In this document: positions 34,206 to 43,658 of the stretch, in pieces | Numbering within the stretch: position 1 is the stretch's first letter | Layout: each line of letters begins with the position of its first letter | Assembly (NCBI RefSeq): GCF_036026595.1 | Contig: NZ_JARZFX010000001.1 | Location: 682,001 to 746,000, forward strand | Length of the DNA: 64,000 nucleotides | DNA from: Virgibacillus_P tibetensis | Lineage (GTDB): Bacteria > Bacillota > Bacilli > Bacillales > Amphibacillaceae | Reading direction: 5' to 3' | Made by a program: the position numbers and the translations under genes | Notes under the pieces: model-generated | The model's input: only the letters and a program-made list of their open reading frames with translations | Told to the model about the DNA's origin: nothing | The model's database searches: none

Positions 34206-34676
34206 TTAAAACATTACAGCAAGTCTTGCTTTTGCTATTTTGTCATATGGAATTTCCACTTGTTTTTTTCGTGTCTTTTCTTTGAACTCTATAGTAAGCA
34301 TGTTATTCGTAAAGTCCTTTAAAATTCCCTCGTATTCCTTTTCACCATTTATGGGCTCATATAATTTAACAAATACATTCTTATTTAAGTTTTGGTTAAA
34401 GTCTTCCTTCGTTTTTAATGGACGTTCAACACCTGGTGAGGAAACCTCTAAAAAGTAAGCTTCTTTTATTGGGTCAGTTTCATCCAGTTTTTCACTTAAC
34501 TCTTCTGATACATCACCACATTCTGTGATATCAACCCCACCTGATTTATCAATATAGATACGTAAAAACCAATTCGGTCCTTCTTTTACATATTCAATAT
34601 CAATTAATTCGAGGTCTTTTTCATCTAAAATTGGCTGCAGTAATTCCTCGGTTGTTTTAATCACTTGGGAACTCAA
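34206..34676 (-). CDS. rimP: Ribosome maturation factor RimP
   Basis: 156 residues; required for 30S maturation. Conserved LELIDIEYVKEGPNWFLRIYIDK and EVSSPGVERPL segments. The start codon is TTG with AAGGAGG 7 bases upstream; the ATG seen in that region is out of frame. First gene of the nusA-infB cluster. A clear promoter was not resolved in the 245 bases upstream, although a TTGACT lies near 34743. Confidence 0.94.
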   Translation of the reverse strand: MSSQVIKTTEELLQPILDEKDLELIDIEYVKEGPNWFLRIYIDKSGGVDITECGDVSEELSEKLDETDPIKEAYFLEVSSPGVERPLKTKEDFNQNLNKNVFVKLYEPINGEKEYEGILKDFTNNMLTIEFKEKTRKKQVEIPYDKIAKARLAVMF

Positions 34677-34752
34677 CTTTCATCCTCCTTTATTCAGTTG
34701 TATTTACTTCTTATTATGAACAAACATACCGTTTTTCATTTGAGTCAATATA

Positions 34753-34783
34753 AACCCCCTGCCGGAAGATGTGGCAAGGGGAA
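34753..34783 (-). terminator. Second (distal) terminator after the STAS gene
   Basis: Stem 34755-34763 with 34773-34781 (8 of 9 pairs), followed by TTTATATT on the minus strand. Together with the hairpin at 34812 it forms a tandem block between the STAS gene and rimP. Core sequence is similar to those at 16052 and 40331. Confidence 0.65.
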
Positions 34784-34811
34784 GATTTACTCAAAGGAAT
34801 AGTAGTATGAA

Positions 34812-34839
34812 GAAAGAGTGGGTATTAGCCCACTCTTTT
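34812..34839 (-). terminator. First (proximal) terminator-like hairpin after the STAS gene
   Basis: Perfect 10-bp stem (34813-34822 with 34829-34838, 6-base loop) about 85 bases after the STAS stop. The T-run that follows on the minus strand is poor, so termination may depend on the distal hairpin. Confidence 0.5.
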
Positions 34840-34921
34840 AACCCGTACATATCATTACTTACCAAAAAAAGTATAGCATAAGCAAGCAAATGTTGCAAGA
34901 TTATCGGGATTTGTTAATAGT

Positions 34922-35803
34922 TTACCCGTTATCTGATACATTAAAACCAGTTATTACATCATTAACCTCTAGCTTTGAATGTGGATTTATATAATTCTGT
35001 AAGACCTGCTGCAATGTACCTTGTGTTTCAACCCTATGACCAAATGATATGTCTAAATCTACAATGTTTTTAACAATTTCAGGACGCAAGCCTGTTATGA
35101 TTGTGCTGCATCCCATCATTGCAACACCGTCTAATAACTTCATCAAATAATGTATAGCATCGGTCTCCATTTCAGCGATACCGGACATGTCCATTATTAA
35201 TGTCTGAACCCTTATTTTTCCAATTTCCATTAAAACTTTTTCTTCTATAATATTTGCTCTGTATGTATCAATTTTCCCTATAAGTGGTAAGATGCTGATA
35301 TTCGCAGATATAGGAATAATTGGTACAGATAAATTTTCAACCAATTTGGTTTGCTGTTCAATTAATTCATCCTTGTAATTTGAATAACTTATGAAAAATC
35401 CTTTGAAGAATTCATCAATCAGCTCATTTATTCTACTTCCATCAATATAAATGTCTTCCCAGTTATTATTTTCTTTATTCCGGTCAAACTCATACAAAAA
35501 AATCCATAAGGTCTTGCGTATTGCCTGTACCCATTCCAGTTTAAATGAGAGGGGTATAGAAGATTTCGCCCAAGCTTTTCCTTCATACCCGGCAAATTCA
35601 ATTACTTTCTCAGTTTCTTCTTCAACTACCAGCAGAGTTAACCTATAGGCGTTGTCCAGTAATTGAATATTGCCAATTGACTTTATCTCATCAATTTTAT
35701 CTCGCACGGTAGAAGCTTCAGCTAAAAGTTTATCTTCAAATTCACTTCTGTTTTCACTCAAAAATTCCTTAATATCTTGTGTTTCACTAAAAATCAGATC
35801 CAT
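34922..35803 (-). CDS. RsbR-type STAS-domain regulator (orphan)
   Basis: 293 residues. The N-terminal 155 residues are all-alpha, without motifs, like the non-haem globin sensor domains of RsbR paralogues. Residues about 158-275 are a STAS domain (PIIPISANISILPLIGKIDTYRA, MDMSGIAEMETDA, GLRPEIVKN). Thr214 lies where RsbR proteins carry the first RsbT-phosphorylated threonine; the second position appears to be Asn246. RsbR proteins build stressosomes that control sigma-B or other outputs; no RsbS or RsbT gene is here. It has an own promoter and terminators. No gene occupies this place, between polC and rimP, in B. subtilis. Confidence 0.85.
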   Translation of the reverse strand: MDLIFSETQDIKEFLSENRSEFEDKLLAEASTVRDKIDEIKSIGNIQLLDNAYRLTLLVVEEETEKVIEFAGYEGKAWAKSSIPLSFKLEWVQAIRKTLWIFLYEFDRNKENNNWEDIYIDGSRINELIDEFFKGFFISYSNYKDELIEQQTKLVENLSVPIIPISANISILPLIGKIDTYRANIIEEKVLMEIGKIRVQTLIMDMSGIAEMETDAIHYLMKLLDGVAMMGCSTIITGLRPEIVKNIVDLDISFGHRVETQGTLQQVLQNYINPHSKLEVNDVITGFNVSDNG

Positions 35804-35883
35804 CCGTTTCCCACCCTTCGCACCCCATATGATTTTTTTCCAATAAATTTATAACATAGGATAAAATTTAAAAATTTTCTTTA

Positions 35884-35911
35884 ATTATAGCATACTACTT
35901 TACCATACAAA
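35884..35911 (-). promoter_or_regulatory. Sigma-A promoter of the STAS gene
   Basis: Minus strand: perfect -10 TATAAT (35884-35889) with an extended TG element just before it (TGCTATAAT) and a weaker -35 TTTGTA (35906-35911) at 16 bases. About 80 bases ahead of the start codon. Confidence 0.65.
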
Positions 35912-35962
35912 GGAAATGCAGATAAAAATAAACTGGAATTTGCCGAATTATACTATTTGTTC

Positions 35963-38900
35963 CTAAAATAAGGATAGTTGGTTTTTTTCAGCCATTCCTT
36001 CCAAGCAGCCATGATTGTCCAGGTATTCAATAACTGTCTTAGATATTTTGCTTCGTTCACGTAAATCTTCTTTGGAAAGAAATTCTCCTTCTGCACGGGT
36101 TTTAACAATATTTAAAGCAGCATTTGTACCTAGTCCATCTACAGCATTGAATGGTGGTATTAGCGTATTTCCTTCAACAATAAATTCAGTAGCAGTCGAT
36201 TTATATAAGTCTACTCTGCTAAACGAAAATCCACGCTCGCACATTTCAAGCGAGATTTCCAATACAGTTAACAAATTCTTTTCCTTAGGTGCTGCATCAT
36301 TTCCTTTTGCTGTAATGCTTTCTATACGTTGTCTTATAGCGTTTGATCCCTTAACCATTATATCTAATTCGAAGTCATCCGCCCGTACAGTAAAGTATGC
36401 AGCATAGAATAGTATTGGATGATGCACCTTGAAGTAAGCAATTCTTACTGCCATCAGAACATAAGCTGCAGCGTGCGCTTTAGGGAACATATATTTTATT
36501 TTTTTACAGGATTCGATGTACCAGTCTGGGACACCGTGTTTTTTCATCTCATGAATCCATTCATCCTGGAGTCCTTTTCCTTTACGGACAAATTCCATAA
36601 TTTTAAAGGCAAGTGATGCCTCCAACCCTTTGTGCATCAAATAAACCATAATATCATCACGGCAACCTATAACATCGGGAAGTTCACAAATTCCATCGTT
36701 TATTAACTCCTGGGCATTTCCTAACCAAACGTCAGTGCCATGTGATAAACCAGAAATGATTACTAACTCAGCAAAAGTGCTGGGTTTTGTATCTTCAAGC
36801 ATTTGCCTGACGAATTTCGTTCCAAATTCAGGAACTCCTAATGTGCCTGTTTTACAATTTATTTGCTCAGTCGTTACACCAAGCGACTCTGTTCCGGAGA
36901 AAATTTTCATTACCTCTGCATCGTCAGTTGGAATTGTCATTGGATCAATTCCACTTAAATCTTGAAGCATACGTATAACAGTAGGGTCATCATGACCAAG
37001 TATATCCAGTTTTAATAAGTTATCATGAATCGAGTGGAAATCAAAATGCGTTGTCCGCCATTCACTTTTTCGGTCATCTGCCGGAAACTGAATTGGTGTG
37101 AAATCGAATATTTCTTTATCTTCAGGGACTACTATTATCCCACCTGGGTGCTGGCCGGTAGTTCGCTTTACACCTGTACACCCCTGGACTAACCGATCAA
37201 CTTCTGCATTTTTATAGACCAAATCTTTATCAGACGCATACCCTTTTACATATCCATAAGCTGTTTTATCAGCTATTGTACCAATCGTACCAGCACGATA
37301 AACATTATCTACTCCAAACAGTTCTTTTGTATAATTATGTGCTTTCGGCTGGTATGCTCCCGAGAAATTTAAATCTATATCAGGTACCTTATCCCCTTTG
37401 AAGCCCAAAAAAGTTTCGAAAGGAATATCCTGTCCATCTTTTGTCAGAGGTTTATTACAATTTGGGCAGTCTTTATCTGGTAAATCGAAACCACTTCCGA
37501 CAGATCCGTCCGTAATAAATTCATTGTAATGGCATTCAAGACACACATAATGAGGTGGTAGAGGATTTACTTCAGTAATCTCAGTCATTGTAGCAACAAA
37601 AGAGGATCCTACTGACCCACGCGAACCAACTAGATACCCATCATCCAATGATTTTTTTACTAGTTTGTGAGAAATTAAGTAAATGACAGCAAATCCATGT
37701 CCTATTATACTTTTCAGTTCTTTCTCCAAACGATCAGTAACCAACTGTGGAATTTCGTTCCCATATATTTTTTTAACACGGCTATAACAGAGCTCACGCA
37801 TTTCCTCATCTGCACCTTCAATTGTTGGTGTATATAAACCATCCTTCACCGGGGATAGCTCTTCTATTTCATCAGCTAGCGCATTTGTATTCGTTATAAC
37901 TATTTCTTTTGCTTTTTCTTCACCTAAAAAGCGGAAACAGTCTAACATTTCATTGGTGGTTCGGAAAGGTGTGTCAGGTAATGTTTGGCGGTTTAATGGA
38001 TTACCAGCCTGGGCAGCTATTAGTATTTGACGGTAAAGCTTATCATGGGCATCAAGGTAATGTACATTCCCTGTTGCTACTACACGCTTATTCAAGCGAT
38101 TTCCCATATCCACAAGCTTTGTTATTATATCAAGGAGTTGTGCTTCATTCTGCACGAGCTCCTTCTCGATTAGATGAGCGTAATTGGCAGCAGGCTGTAC
38201 TTCAATATAATCATAGAAAGCTGCAGCCTTTTCTGCCTCATCTACTGATTTTTGCATCATCGTTTCAAATACCTCTCCCCGATCACATGCAGAACCAACT
38301 AAAATACCCCCGCGAAGTTTTTGTAAAAGAGAGCGTGGTATTCGTGGAACTCGGTAAAAATAATCTATATGCGCATGGGATACAAGTTTGTAAATATTCT
38401 TTAACCCCTCCTGAGTTTTGGCAAGCAATATACAATGAAACGGGCGTGATCGCTGATAAGCATTACCTTCACCCATGTGGTTGTTTAGCTGATTATGGTT
38501 AGTGATTTCTTTATTCAATAACCCCTTAGCTAACTTCCAAAATAAATATCCAGTCGCCTCAGCATCATAAATTGCACGGTGATGCTGTGTAAGCTCAATG
38601 TCCAAGTGTTTACACAAAGTGTTCAGACGGTGGTTTTTTAATTCCGGATAGAGGAATCGTGCAAGTTCCAGCGTATCAATTACTGGATTAGTTGCTTTTT
38701 CATAATCTATTTTTTTGAATCCCTGATTAATAAACCCCATGTCGAAGCTGGCATTGTGCGCCACAAGAATACTATCTCCAATCCACTGATGAAAATCTTT
38801 TAGCACATCAGCAATTTCTGGGGCATCTTTAACCATATCATCTGTAATACCAGTCAGATCTGTAGTTATTTGTGCTAATGGATGATGAGGATTGGCAAAT

Positions 38901-40252
38901 GATTCAAAGCGGTCAATAATTTCACCTTCATGGATCTTAACCCCTGCCAATTCAATAATTGTGTCATAAACAGCAGATAAACCTGTTGTTTCCACATCAA
39001 ACACTACATATGTCCCTGATTCCAAGTCAATGTCTTTTTCATTATAAGCAATAGGAACACCGTCATCGACCAGATTTGCTTCAAGTCCGTACAATACTTT
39101 AATACCATTTTTCTGACCTGCAGCATGTGCATCAGGGTATCCTTGAACACCGGCATGATCCGTTATAGCAACTGCTTTATGGCCCCACTTTGCAGCCTGG
39201 GTGACTAAATTTTCAGGCGATACAACAGCATCCATTTGGCTCATCGTAGAGTGGGCATGCAACTCGACTCGTTTGGCATCGTCCGGAGCCGTGTCCTGTC
39301 TAGATTGTATTTTTACTTCATGAATATCATTAGCCATCATGGCAAGTTCATTTGTATACATATCTGTTTGAATACTTCCTCTGGCTTTGATCCACATTCC
39401 TTTACTCACTCTATCAAATTTCTGTTCATCTTCGTCCCCTTTAGAAAACATTTTAATTTGAAGTGAGTCTGTATAGTCCGTTGCTTTAATAATTAACAGA
39501 CTTCTTCCTGACCGCAATTTACGTACCTCGGCTGAAAAGATATAACCTTGGACAGTTACTCGGCGCTCCTCGTCCTGTATTTCTTCCATCTGCAGTGCTT
39601 CATCTTTAATTTTATAGCCTAGCATAATTGGTTGATTATCACTTTGTAATTTACCTTGATCACGCTTTTCCTTATCCTGTACCGTTTTTAAAATTAGTTG
39701 TTGATCTTCCTTAGCAGTTTGTTCTCTAAACTTTTGTATGGCTGCTTCTTCGTTTCTGATCTCCAGATCAAGTGAGTAACTAGAGATACCTACCTTCTTA
39801 CAATACTGCTTGAAATTTTCTTCTAATCGTTTTTTCAAAGAGCGTGCCTCGGCTTCATTTCTTGCAGAAAGCATAAGTTTATTATTATTAACAACGGGAT
39901 TCTGATTGTTTAACAAATCACTATAAGCAGGCGATAAATCAGTTAAAGTTCTCAAAAAAGATTTCCAATAATCGCAGACGGTAGCATCATCACATACTTT
40001 GTCTTCCGTATCTACTGTCAAGTCAATTACTGCGATCTGTTGAAAACTTTCCCGTAACTTTTCATTAAGTAGTTGATGTACTTTTAGAGGTAGGACTCGT
40101 TTAACATGGACATAAAAATGCCATGTCTTCGTTCCTTTATATACCTCTAACTTATCTAAGTAACTATCTATAAAATAATTATTTATCATTTCTTCTGGAA
40201 TTTGTAATTGTTTTAATAACAAATTCATCTTTTCCTTTTTTGAGATATCCAT
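35963..40252 (-). CDS. polC: DNA polymerase III alpha subunit, PolC type
   Basis: 1429 residues, normal for Gram-positive PolC, the main replicative polymerase with built-in proofreading. Order: N-terminal domain and OB fold (about 230-320), PHP domain (HAHSTMSQ near 331), inserted DnaQ-like 3'-5' exonuclease with DVETTG near 418 and HHRAIYDAE near 560, then palm with PDIDLNFSG near 957, fingers and C-terminal domains. GAGGAGG precedes the ATG. It is transcribed apart from rseP behind a terminator; the usual upstream gene proS is absent. Confidence 0.98.
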   Translation of the reverse strand: MDISKKEKMNLLLKQLQIPEEMINNYFIDSYLDKLEVYKGTKTWHFYVHVKRVLPLKVHQLLNEKLRESFQQIAVIDLTVDTEDKVCDDATVCDYWKSFLRTLTDLSPAYSDLLNNQNPVVNNNKLMLSARNEAEARSLKKRLEENFKQYCKKVGISSYSLDLEIRNEEAAIQKFREQTAKEDQQLILKTVQDKEKRDQGKLQSDNQPIMLGYKIKDEALQMEEIQDEERRVTVQGYIFSAEVRKLRSGRSLLIIKATDYTDSLQIKMFSKGDEDEQKFDRVSKGMWIKARGSIQTDMYTNELAMMANDIHEVKIQSRQDTAPDDAKRVELHAHSTMSQMDAVVSPENLVTQAAKWGHKAVAITDHAGVQGYPDAHAAGQKNGIKVLYGLEANLVDDGVPIAYNEKDIDLESGTYVVFDVETTGLSAVYDTIIELAGVKIHEGEIIDRFESFANPHHPLAQITTDLTGITDDMVKDAPEIADVLKDFHQWIGDSILVAHNASFDMGFINQGFKKIDYEKATNPVIDTLELARFLYPELKNHRLNTLCKHLDIELTQHHRAIYDAEATGYLFWKLAKGLLNKEITNHNQLNNHMGEGNAYQRSRPFHCILLAKTQEGLKNIYKLVSHAHIDYFYRVPRIPRSLLQKLRGGILVGSACDRGEVFETMMQKSVDEAEKAAAFYDYIEVQPAANYAHLIEKELVQNEAQLLDIITKLVDMGNRLNKRVVATGNVHYLDAHDKLYRQILIAAQAGNPLNRQTLPDTPFRTTNEMLDCFRFLGEEKAKEIVITNTNALADEIEELSPVKDGLYTPTIEGADEEMRELCYSRVKKIYGNEIPQLVTDRLEKELKSIIGHGFAVIYLISHKLVKKSLDDGYLVGSRGSVGSSFVATMTEITEVNPLPPHYVCLECHYNEFITDGSVGSGFDLPDKDCPNCNKPLTKDGQDIPFETFLGFKGDKVPDIDLNFSGAYQPKAHNYTKELFGVDNVYRAGTIGTIADKTAYGYVKGYASDKDLVYKNAEVDRLVQGCTGVKRTTGQHPGGIIVVPEDKEIFDFTPIQFPADDRKSEWRTTHFDFHSIHDNLLKLDILGHDDPTVIRMLQDLSGIDPMTIPTDDAEVMKIFSGTESLGVTTEQINCKTGTLGVPEFGTKFVRQMLEDTKPSTFAELVIISGLSHGTDVWLGNAQELINDGICELPDVIGCRDDIMVYLMHKGLEASLAFKIMEFVRKGKGLQDEWIHEMKKHGVPDWYIESCKKIKYMFPKAHAAAYVLMAVRIAYFKVHHPILFYAAYFTVRADDFELDIMVKGSNAIRQRIESITAKGNDAAPKEKNLLTVLEISLEMCERGFSFSRVDLYKSTATEFIVEGNTLIPPFNAVDGLGTNAALNIVKTRAEGEFLSKEDLRERSKISKTVIEYLDNHGCLEGMAEKNQLSLF

Positions 40253-40330
40253 AGACTCTCCTCCTCTAAAGCAGAAAACTCAGCAGCTAAATATATATAG
40301 ATCAGTACCATATTACCTCTTGTTAATTAT

Positions 40331-40368
40331 GGAAAACCCTTGCCACTGTTAGAAGACAAGGGTTTTCA
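40331..40368 (-). terminator. Intrinsic terminator after rseP
   Basis: Perfect 11-bp stem (40332-40342 with 40357-40367, 14-base loop) about 50 bases after the rseP stop. T-rich end is short (stem itself ends in TTTTC), so efficiency is uncertain. Confidence 0.75.
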
Positions 40369-40415
40369 TATTCTTTATTATAAAAGATCCATTGTATTTA
40401 CCCTTGGTTTGCGTC

Positions 40416-41675
40416 TTATAAGAAAAGACGCTGTATATCGTTCCAGGTTACAACGATCATCAATAACATTAATAAAGCGAACCCGACAAAATGAACGATA
40501 CCTTCTTTTTGTGGGTCAATCGGTTTTCCACGGACAGCCTCAAGACCTACAAAAAGTAACCGGCCTCCATCTAGAGCAGGAAGAGGAACTAAATTAACAA
40601 TTCCCAGATTGATACTAAGAATAGCAGTCCACATTAAGAAATTCATAAATCCTGTTTGAACAACTTGATCGGTTGCATCATAGATACCTACAGGGCCAGA
40701 CAACATGTCAATAGAATACTGTCCCGTAACCAACATAAAGAGATTTGTTAATATTAATTTTGTTGTGTCATAGGTTTGAGTAAAGCCATATTGGAATGTT
40801 CCTGTCAGTGATTTTTGAAAAGCTCGCTGAACACCAATTTGTCCAATTGACATTCCTTGTGCATCAATCTCATTTGGAATAACAGTAACTGCTTCTGTTG
40901 TTCCATTACGTTGAAGCGTCATGTTTAATTCAACATTCGGATTATCCCGGACAATAACAGTAAATTCCTCCCATGTAGAAATGGAAGACCCTTCTATTTG
41001 AACAATTTCATCTCCACCCTGAAATCCTGCTTGCTCAGCTGGACTTCCTGGCTGTACTTCATCTATTAAAGCATTTTCAGCTGGTACACCTTGAATAATA
41101 CCTAAAATGAAGAATATAAAAATCGCCAAAATAAAATTCATCATCGGACCAGCAAATAACTGCATCCCTCTTTTTCCCACACTTTTAGAAGCAAACTGAC
41201 GGTCATAGGGAGCGATTTGCGTTTGCCTCTCATCCATTACAAAGAAAGCTTTCGAGTCTACTTCGAATATCAATTTATGATCATGCTCATCAATTTCATA
41301 ACCTTCAATTACCAGTTGATGATCTAAATCAGCATGTTCAACCTCAATAACACGTGCATTTGGATATTTTGATTTATTGTTTACAATTATTTTATTAACT
41401 TTTCCTTGATCGTTAAACTCAAGCCCTATATGGTGCCCTGGCTTCAATTCAATAATTTCGGGATCTTCACCGGCAACTCGAACATATCCACCAATCGGAA
41501 GCAAACGAATCGTATAGACAGTTTCATTTTTTGTAAATGCAAAAACCTTTGGACCAAATCCTATTGCAAACTCCCGGACAAGCATTCCAGCACGCTTTGC
41601 AAATATTAAGTGACCCCATTCGTGGATGAATACGAGTAATCCAAACATAAATATAAATGCTATAACTGTGTTCAA
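40416..41675 (-). CDS. rseP: RseP/RasP site-2 intramembrane metalloprotease
   Basis: 419 residues. Zinc motif HEWGH at 18-22 in the first membrane helix, a PDZ domain in the middle (VQPGSPAEQAGFQGGDEIV), and the third-ligand motif NLVPLPALDGGRL near the C-terminus, with about four membrane helices. In Bacillus it cleaves anti-sigma factors such as RsiW and clears signal peptides. Start taken as TTG 41675, since AGGAAGG lies 8 bases upstream and the N-terminus then matches B. subtilis RasP; an upstream GTG overlaps the site. It follows cdsA directly: dxr is absent. Confidence 0.94.
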   Translation of the reverse strand: MNTVIAFIFMFGLLVFIHEWGHLIFAKRAGMLVREFAIGFGPKVFAFTKNETVYTIRLLPIGGYVRVAGEDPEIIELKPGHHIGLEFNDQGKVNKIIVNNKSKYPNARVIEVEHADLDHQLVIEGYEIDEHDHKLIFEVDSKAFFVMDERQTQIAPYDRQFASKSVGKRGMQLFAGPMMNFILAIFIFFILGIIQGVPAENALIDEVQPGSPAEQAGFQGGDEIVQIEGSSISTWEEFTVIVRDNPNVELNMTLQRNGTTEAVTVIPNEIDAQGMSIGQIGVQRAFQKSLTGTFQYGFTQTYDTTKLILTNLFMLVTGQYSIDMLSGPVGIYDATDQVVQTGFMNFLMWTAILSINLGIVNLVPLPALDGGRLLFVGLEAVRGKPIDPQKEGIVHFVGFALLMLLMIVVTWNDIQRLFL

Positions 41676-41775
41676 AAGTAGCACCTTCCTTCTATTAGTT
41701 TAGGAGTACTCTGTTTTTTCTTGTATCCTATTTTAGTACAGGCTTTATAAGTATATTCAAGCCGGAGCAGAATAA

Positions 41776-42567
41776 TTAAATAAACTGGATAAAATGCAAC
41801 AAGGGAAAAACAAATAATACGCTATCAAATCGATCTAGTATCCCACCATGCCCTGGCAAAATATCACCTGAATCCTTCACACCATAATGACGTTTAAACG
41901 CCGACTCCACTAAATCACCAATTTGTCCCGCAATCGATGCTAAAATAGTCACAGCAATTATAATAAACATCGAATATGGAAATGGGTTAATCAGATGGTA
42001 GGCAACACCAGTTACACATGCCAGTACGATACCACCTACTGCACCTTCTATTGTCTTGTTTGGACTGATCTCAGGCCATAACTTGTTTTTACCGATAGCA
42101 CGTCCAAAAAAGTAAGCACCTGTATCAGTTGCCCAAACAATAAAGAACACGTAAATTATATTGCCAAGCCCCTGTTGTGCATCTCTTGTTTCAATTAAGA
42201 AGAAAAATCCCATGCCCACATATAGGGTAGCTAAAAGAATAAAACCAGCGTGATCAAACGTGAATTTATTCTTAACTAATACTGTATAGGATAATAGCAA
42301 CATAACTACAATCATAATTATTTCAGATTTTGAAATCCAGCCTGTTGGTATAATATCAGCTTCAACCGGCAGCATAACCAGCCATAGTAATCCTATGGCT
42401 AAAACAGATGATACAGAGTATTTTCCTATATTACGCATTCTCATTAATTCAATTAATCCGACTGTGGCCATTACATACACCAGCACAGTGAAGGGCCAAT
42501 CACCAATAATTACAAAAGGCAAAAAGAAAATGAGTGCTATAATGGCTGTTATAATTCGTTGTTTCAT
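41776..42567 (-). CDS. cdsA: CdsA, phosphatidate cytidylyltransferase
   Basis: 263-residue polytopic membrane enzyme that forms CDP-diacylglycerol from CTP and phosphatidic acid. The signature DSGDILPGHGGILDRFDS sits near residues 230-247. About eight hydrophobic helices. AAGGTGATGG precedes the ATG, and the gene follows uppS by 15 bases. Its product feeds PgsA (1527) and others. Confidence 0.95.
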   Translation of the reverse strand: MKQRIITAIIALIFFLPFVIIGDWPFTVLVYVMATVGLIELMRMRNIGKYSVSSVLAIGLLWLVMLPVEADIIPTGWISKSEIIMIVVMLLLSYTVLVKNKFTFDHAGFILLATLYVGMGFFFLIETRDAQQGLGNIIYVFFIVWATDTGAYFFGRAIGKNKLWPEISPNKTIEGAVGGIVLACVTGVAYHLINPFPYSMFIIIAVTILASIAGQIGDLVESAFKRHYGVKDSGDILPGHGGILDRFDSVLFVFPLLHFIQFI

Positions 42568-42582
42568 AAACTTCCCATCACC

Positions 42583-43347
42583 TTAAATACCTCCATAGCG
42601 TCTTTTTCGCTGCTGATAATCTAGGAGAGCTTGTTGATAAATAGCTTCATTGAAATCCGGCCACAATACATCCGTAAACCAAAACTCAGTATAAGCCAGC
42701 TGCCATAATAAAAAGTTACTTAACCGTTGTTCTCCACTCGTACGAATCAACAAATCAGGATCACACAACCCTTGTGTATATAAGTATTGTGAAAATGTTT
42801 TTTCATCTAATGTATCAACAGATATTTTCGACCCATCAATATCAATCATAATTTTTTTTATTGCTCTTATTATTTCAAATCTACTTCCATAGTTTAAAGC
42901 AAAGTTTAATAATAATCCATTATTATCTTTTGTTTTATCTTTTGCGTACTGTATTGCTTGTTTCGTATGTTCAGGTAAAGCATCAAAATCTCCAATTGTA
43001 TCAATTCTTACATTATTTTCTATCAAATCCGGCAGATAAATATGCAAAAATTCTTTTGGCAGCTTCATTAAGAATTCGATTTCTGATTTAGGTCTTTTCC
43101 AGTTTTCCGTTGAAAAAGCATATAACGTTAGGATCTGGACATTGAATTTTGTAGATGCTTTTACAATATTTCTAACTACTTCCATACCTTCTTTATGACC
43201 AGCAATTCGCGGTAATCCCCGCTTCTTGGCCCATCTTCCATTTCCGTCCATTATGATAGCGACGTGGTTAGGAATATTTTCTATTGTAGTATCATTGATT
43301 TCGGTATCCGTTTGTTTACTTTTGAAAAAAGGAAGTTTCATTGACAT
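42583..43347 (-). CDS. uppS: UppS, undecaprenyl diphosphate synthase
   Basis: 254-residue cis-prenyltransferase. Catalytic Asp34 in IMDGNGRWAKKRG, then GHKEG and the C-terminal SGEQRLSNFLLWQLAYTE. It builds the C55 lipid carrier for cell-wall synthesis from farnesyl and isopentenyl diphosphate. GGAGG lies 7 bases before the ATG. It starts a new unit after the frr terminator, leading uppS-cdsA-rseP. Confidence 0.96.
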   Translation of the reverse strand: MSMKLPFFKSKQTDTEINDTTIENIPNHVAIIMDGNGRWAKKRGLPRIAGHKEGMEVVRNIVKASTKFNVQILTLYAFSTENWKRPKSEIEFLMKLPKEFLHIYLPDLIENNVRIDTIGDFDALPEHTKQAIQYAKDKTKDNNGLLLNFALNYGSRFEIIRAIKKIMIDIDGSKISVDTLDEKTFSQYLYTQGLCDPDLLIRTSGEQRLSNFLLWQLAYTEFWFTDVLWPDFNEAIYQQALLDYQQRKRRYGGI

Positions 43348-43658
43348 GTTCTGTCCTCCGAATGCTGTTGATTATCCATTTACAATCCTCTCAACTATAA
43401 TCACTATGAAGGAAAAAGAATTATATAACTATAAGATCCAGTTTGGATGATCCCTATTATATCATTAAACTCATGACGAATATATCGATTATAGAATAAG
43501 AATACAAAAGCCCCCTTAAATAAGAGGGCTTTACAGACTTATTTTACACTTTATTAAATAAAAAATAAAGATTTTAAAGAAGAAAGTATAAGGAAATCTC
43601 TTTTGAATATTCATACAGCTACATGATAAGTACGTTACTTTTCAACCATTGTAGTGTA
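43348..43658. other. Gap between frr and uppS (311 bases)
   Basis: Holds the frr terminator (43505-43533) and the uppS 5' region. A perfect TATAAT on the minus strand (43456-43461) could be the -10 of uppS, but the -35 region 17 bases upstream is poor. Very A+T-rich between 43534 and 43658. I see no reading frame with a ribosome-binding site and no RNA gene. Confidence 0.5.
43505..43533 (-). terminator. Intrinsic terminator after frr
   Basis: Stem 43507-43517 with 43522-43532 (10 of 11 pairs, 4-base loop), followed by a T-rich run on the minus strand; 125 bases after the frr stop. Separates the rpsB-tsf-pyrH-frr group from uppS. Confidence 0.85.

Noticed and set aside
34743..34748. TTGACT upstream of rimP as a -35 box
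   Set aside because: No -10 match at 16-18 bases; TATGTT is only 14 bases away. Left uncalled.
37909..38502. 197-codon open frame on the plus strand inside polC
   Set aside because: Antisense to a highly conserved part of PolC; no ribosome-binding site and the translation has no recognisable features. A shadow of polC codon usage.
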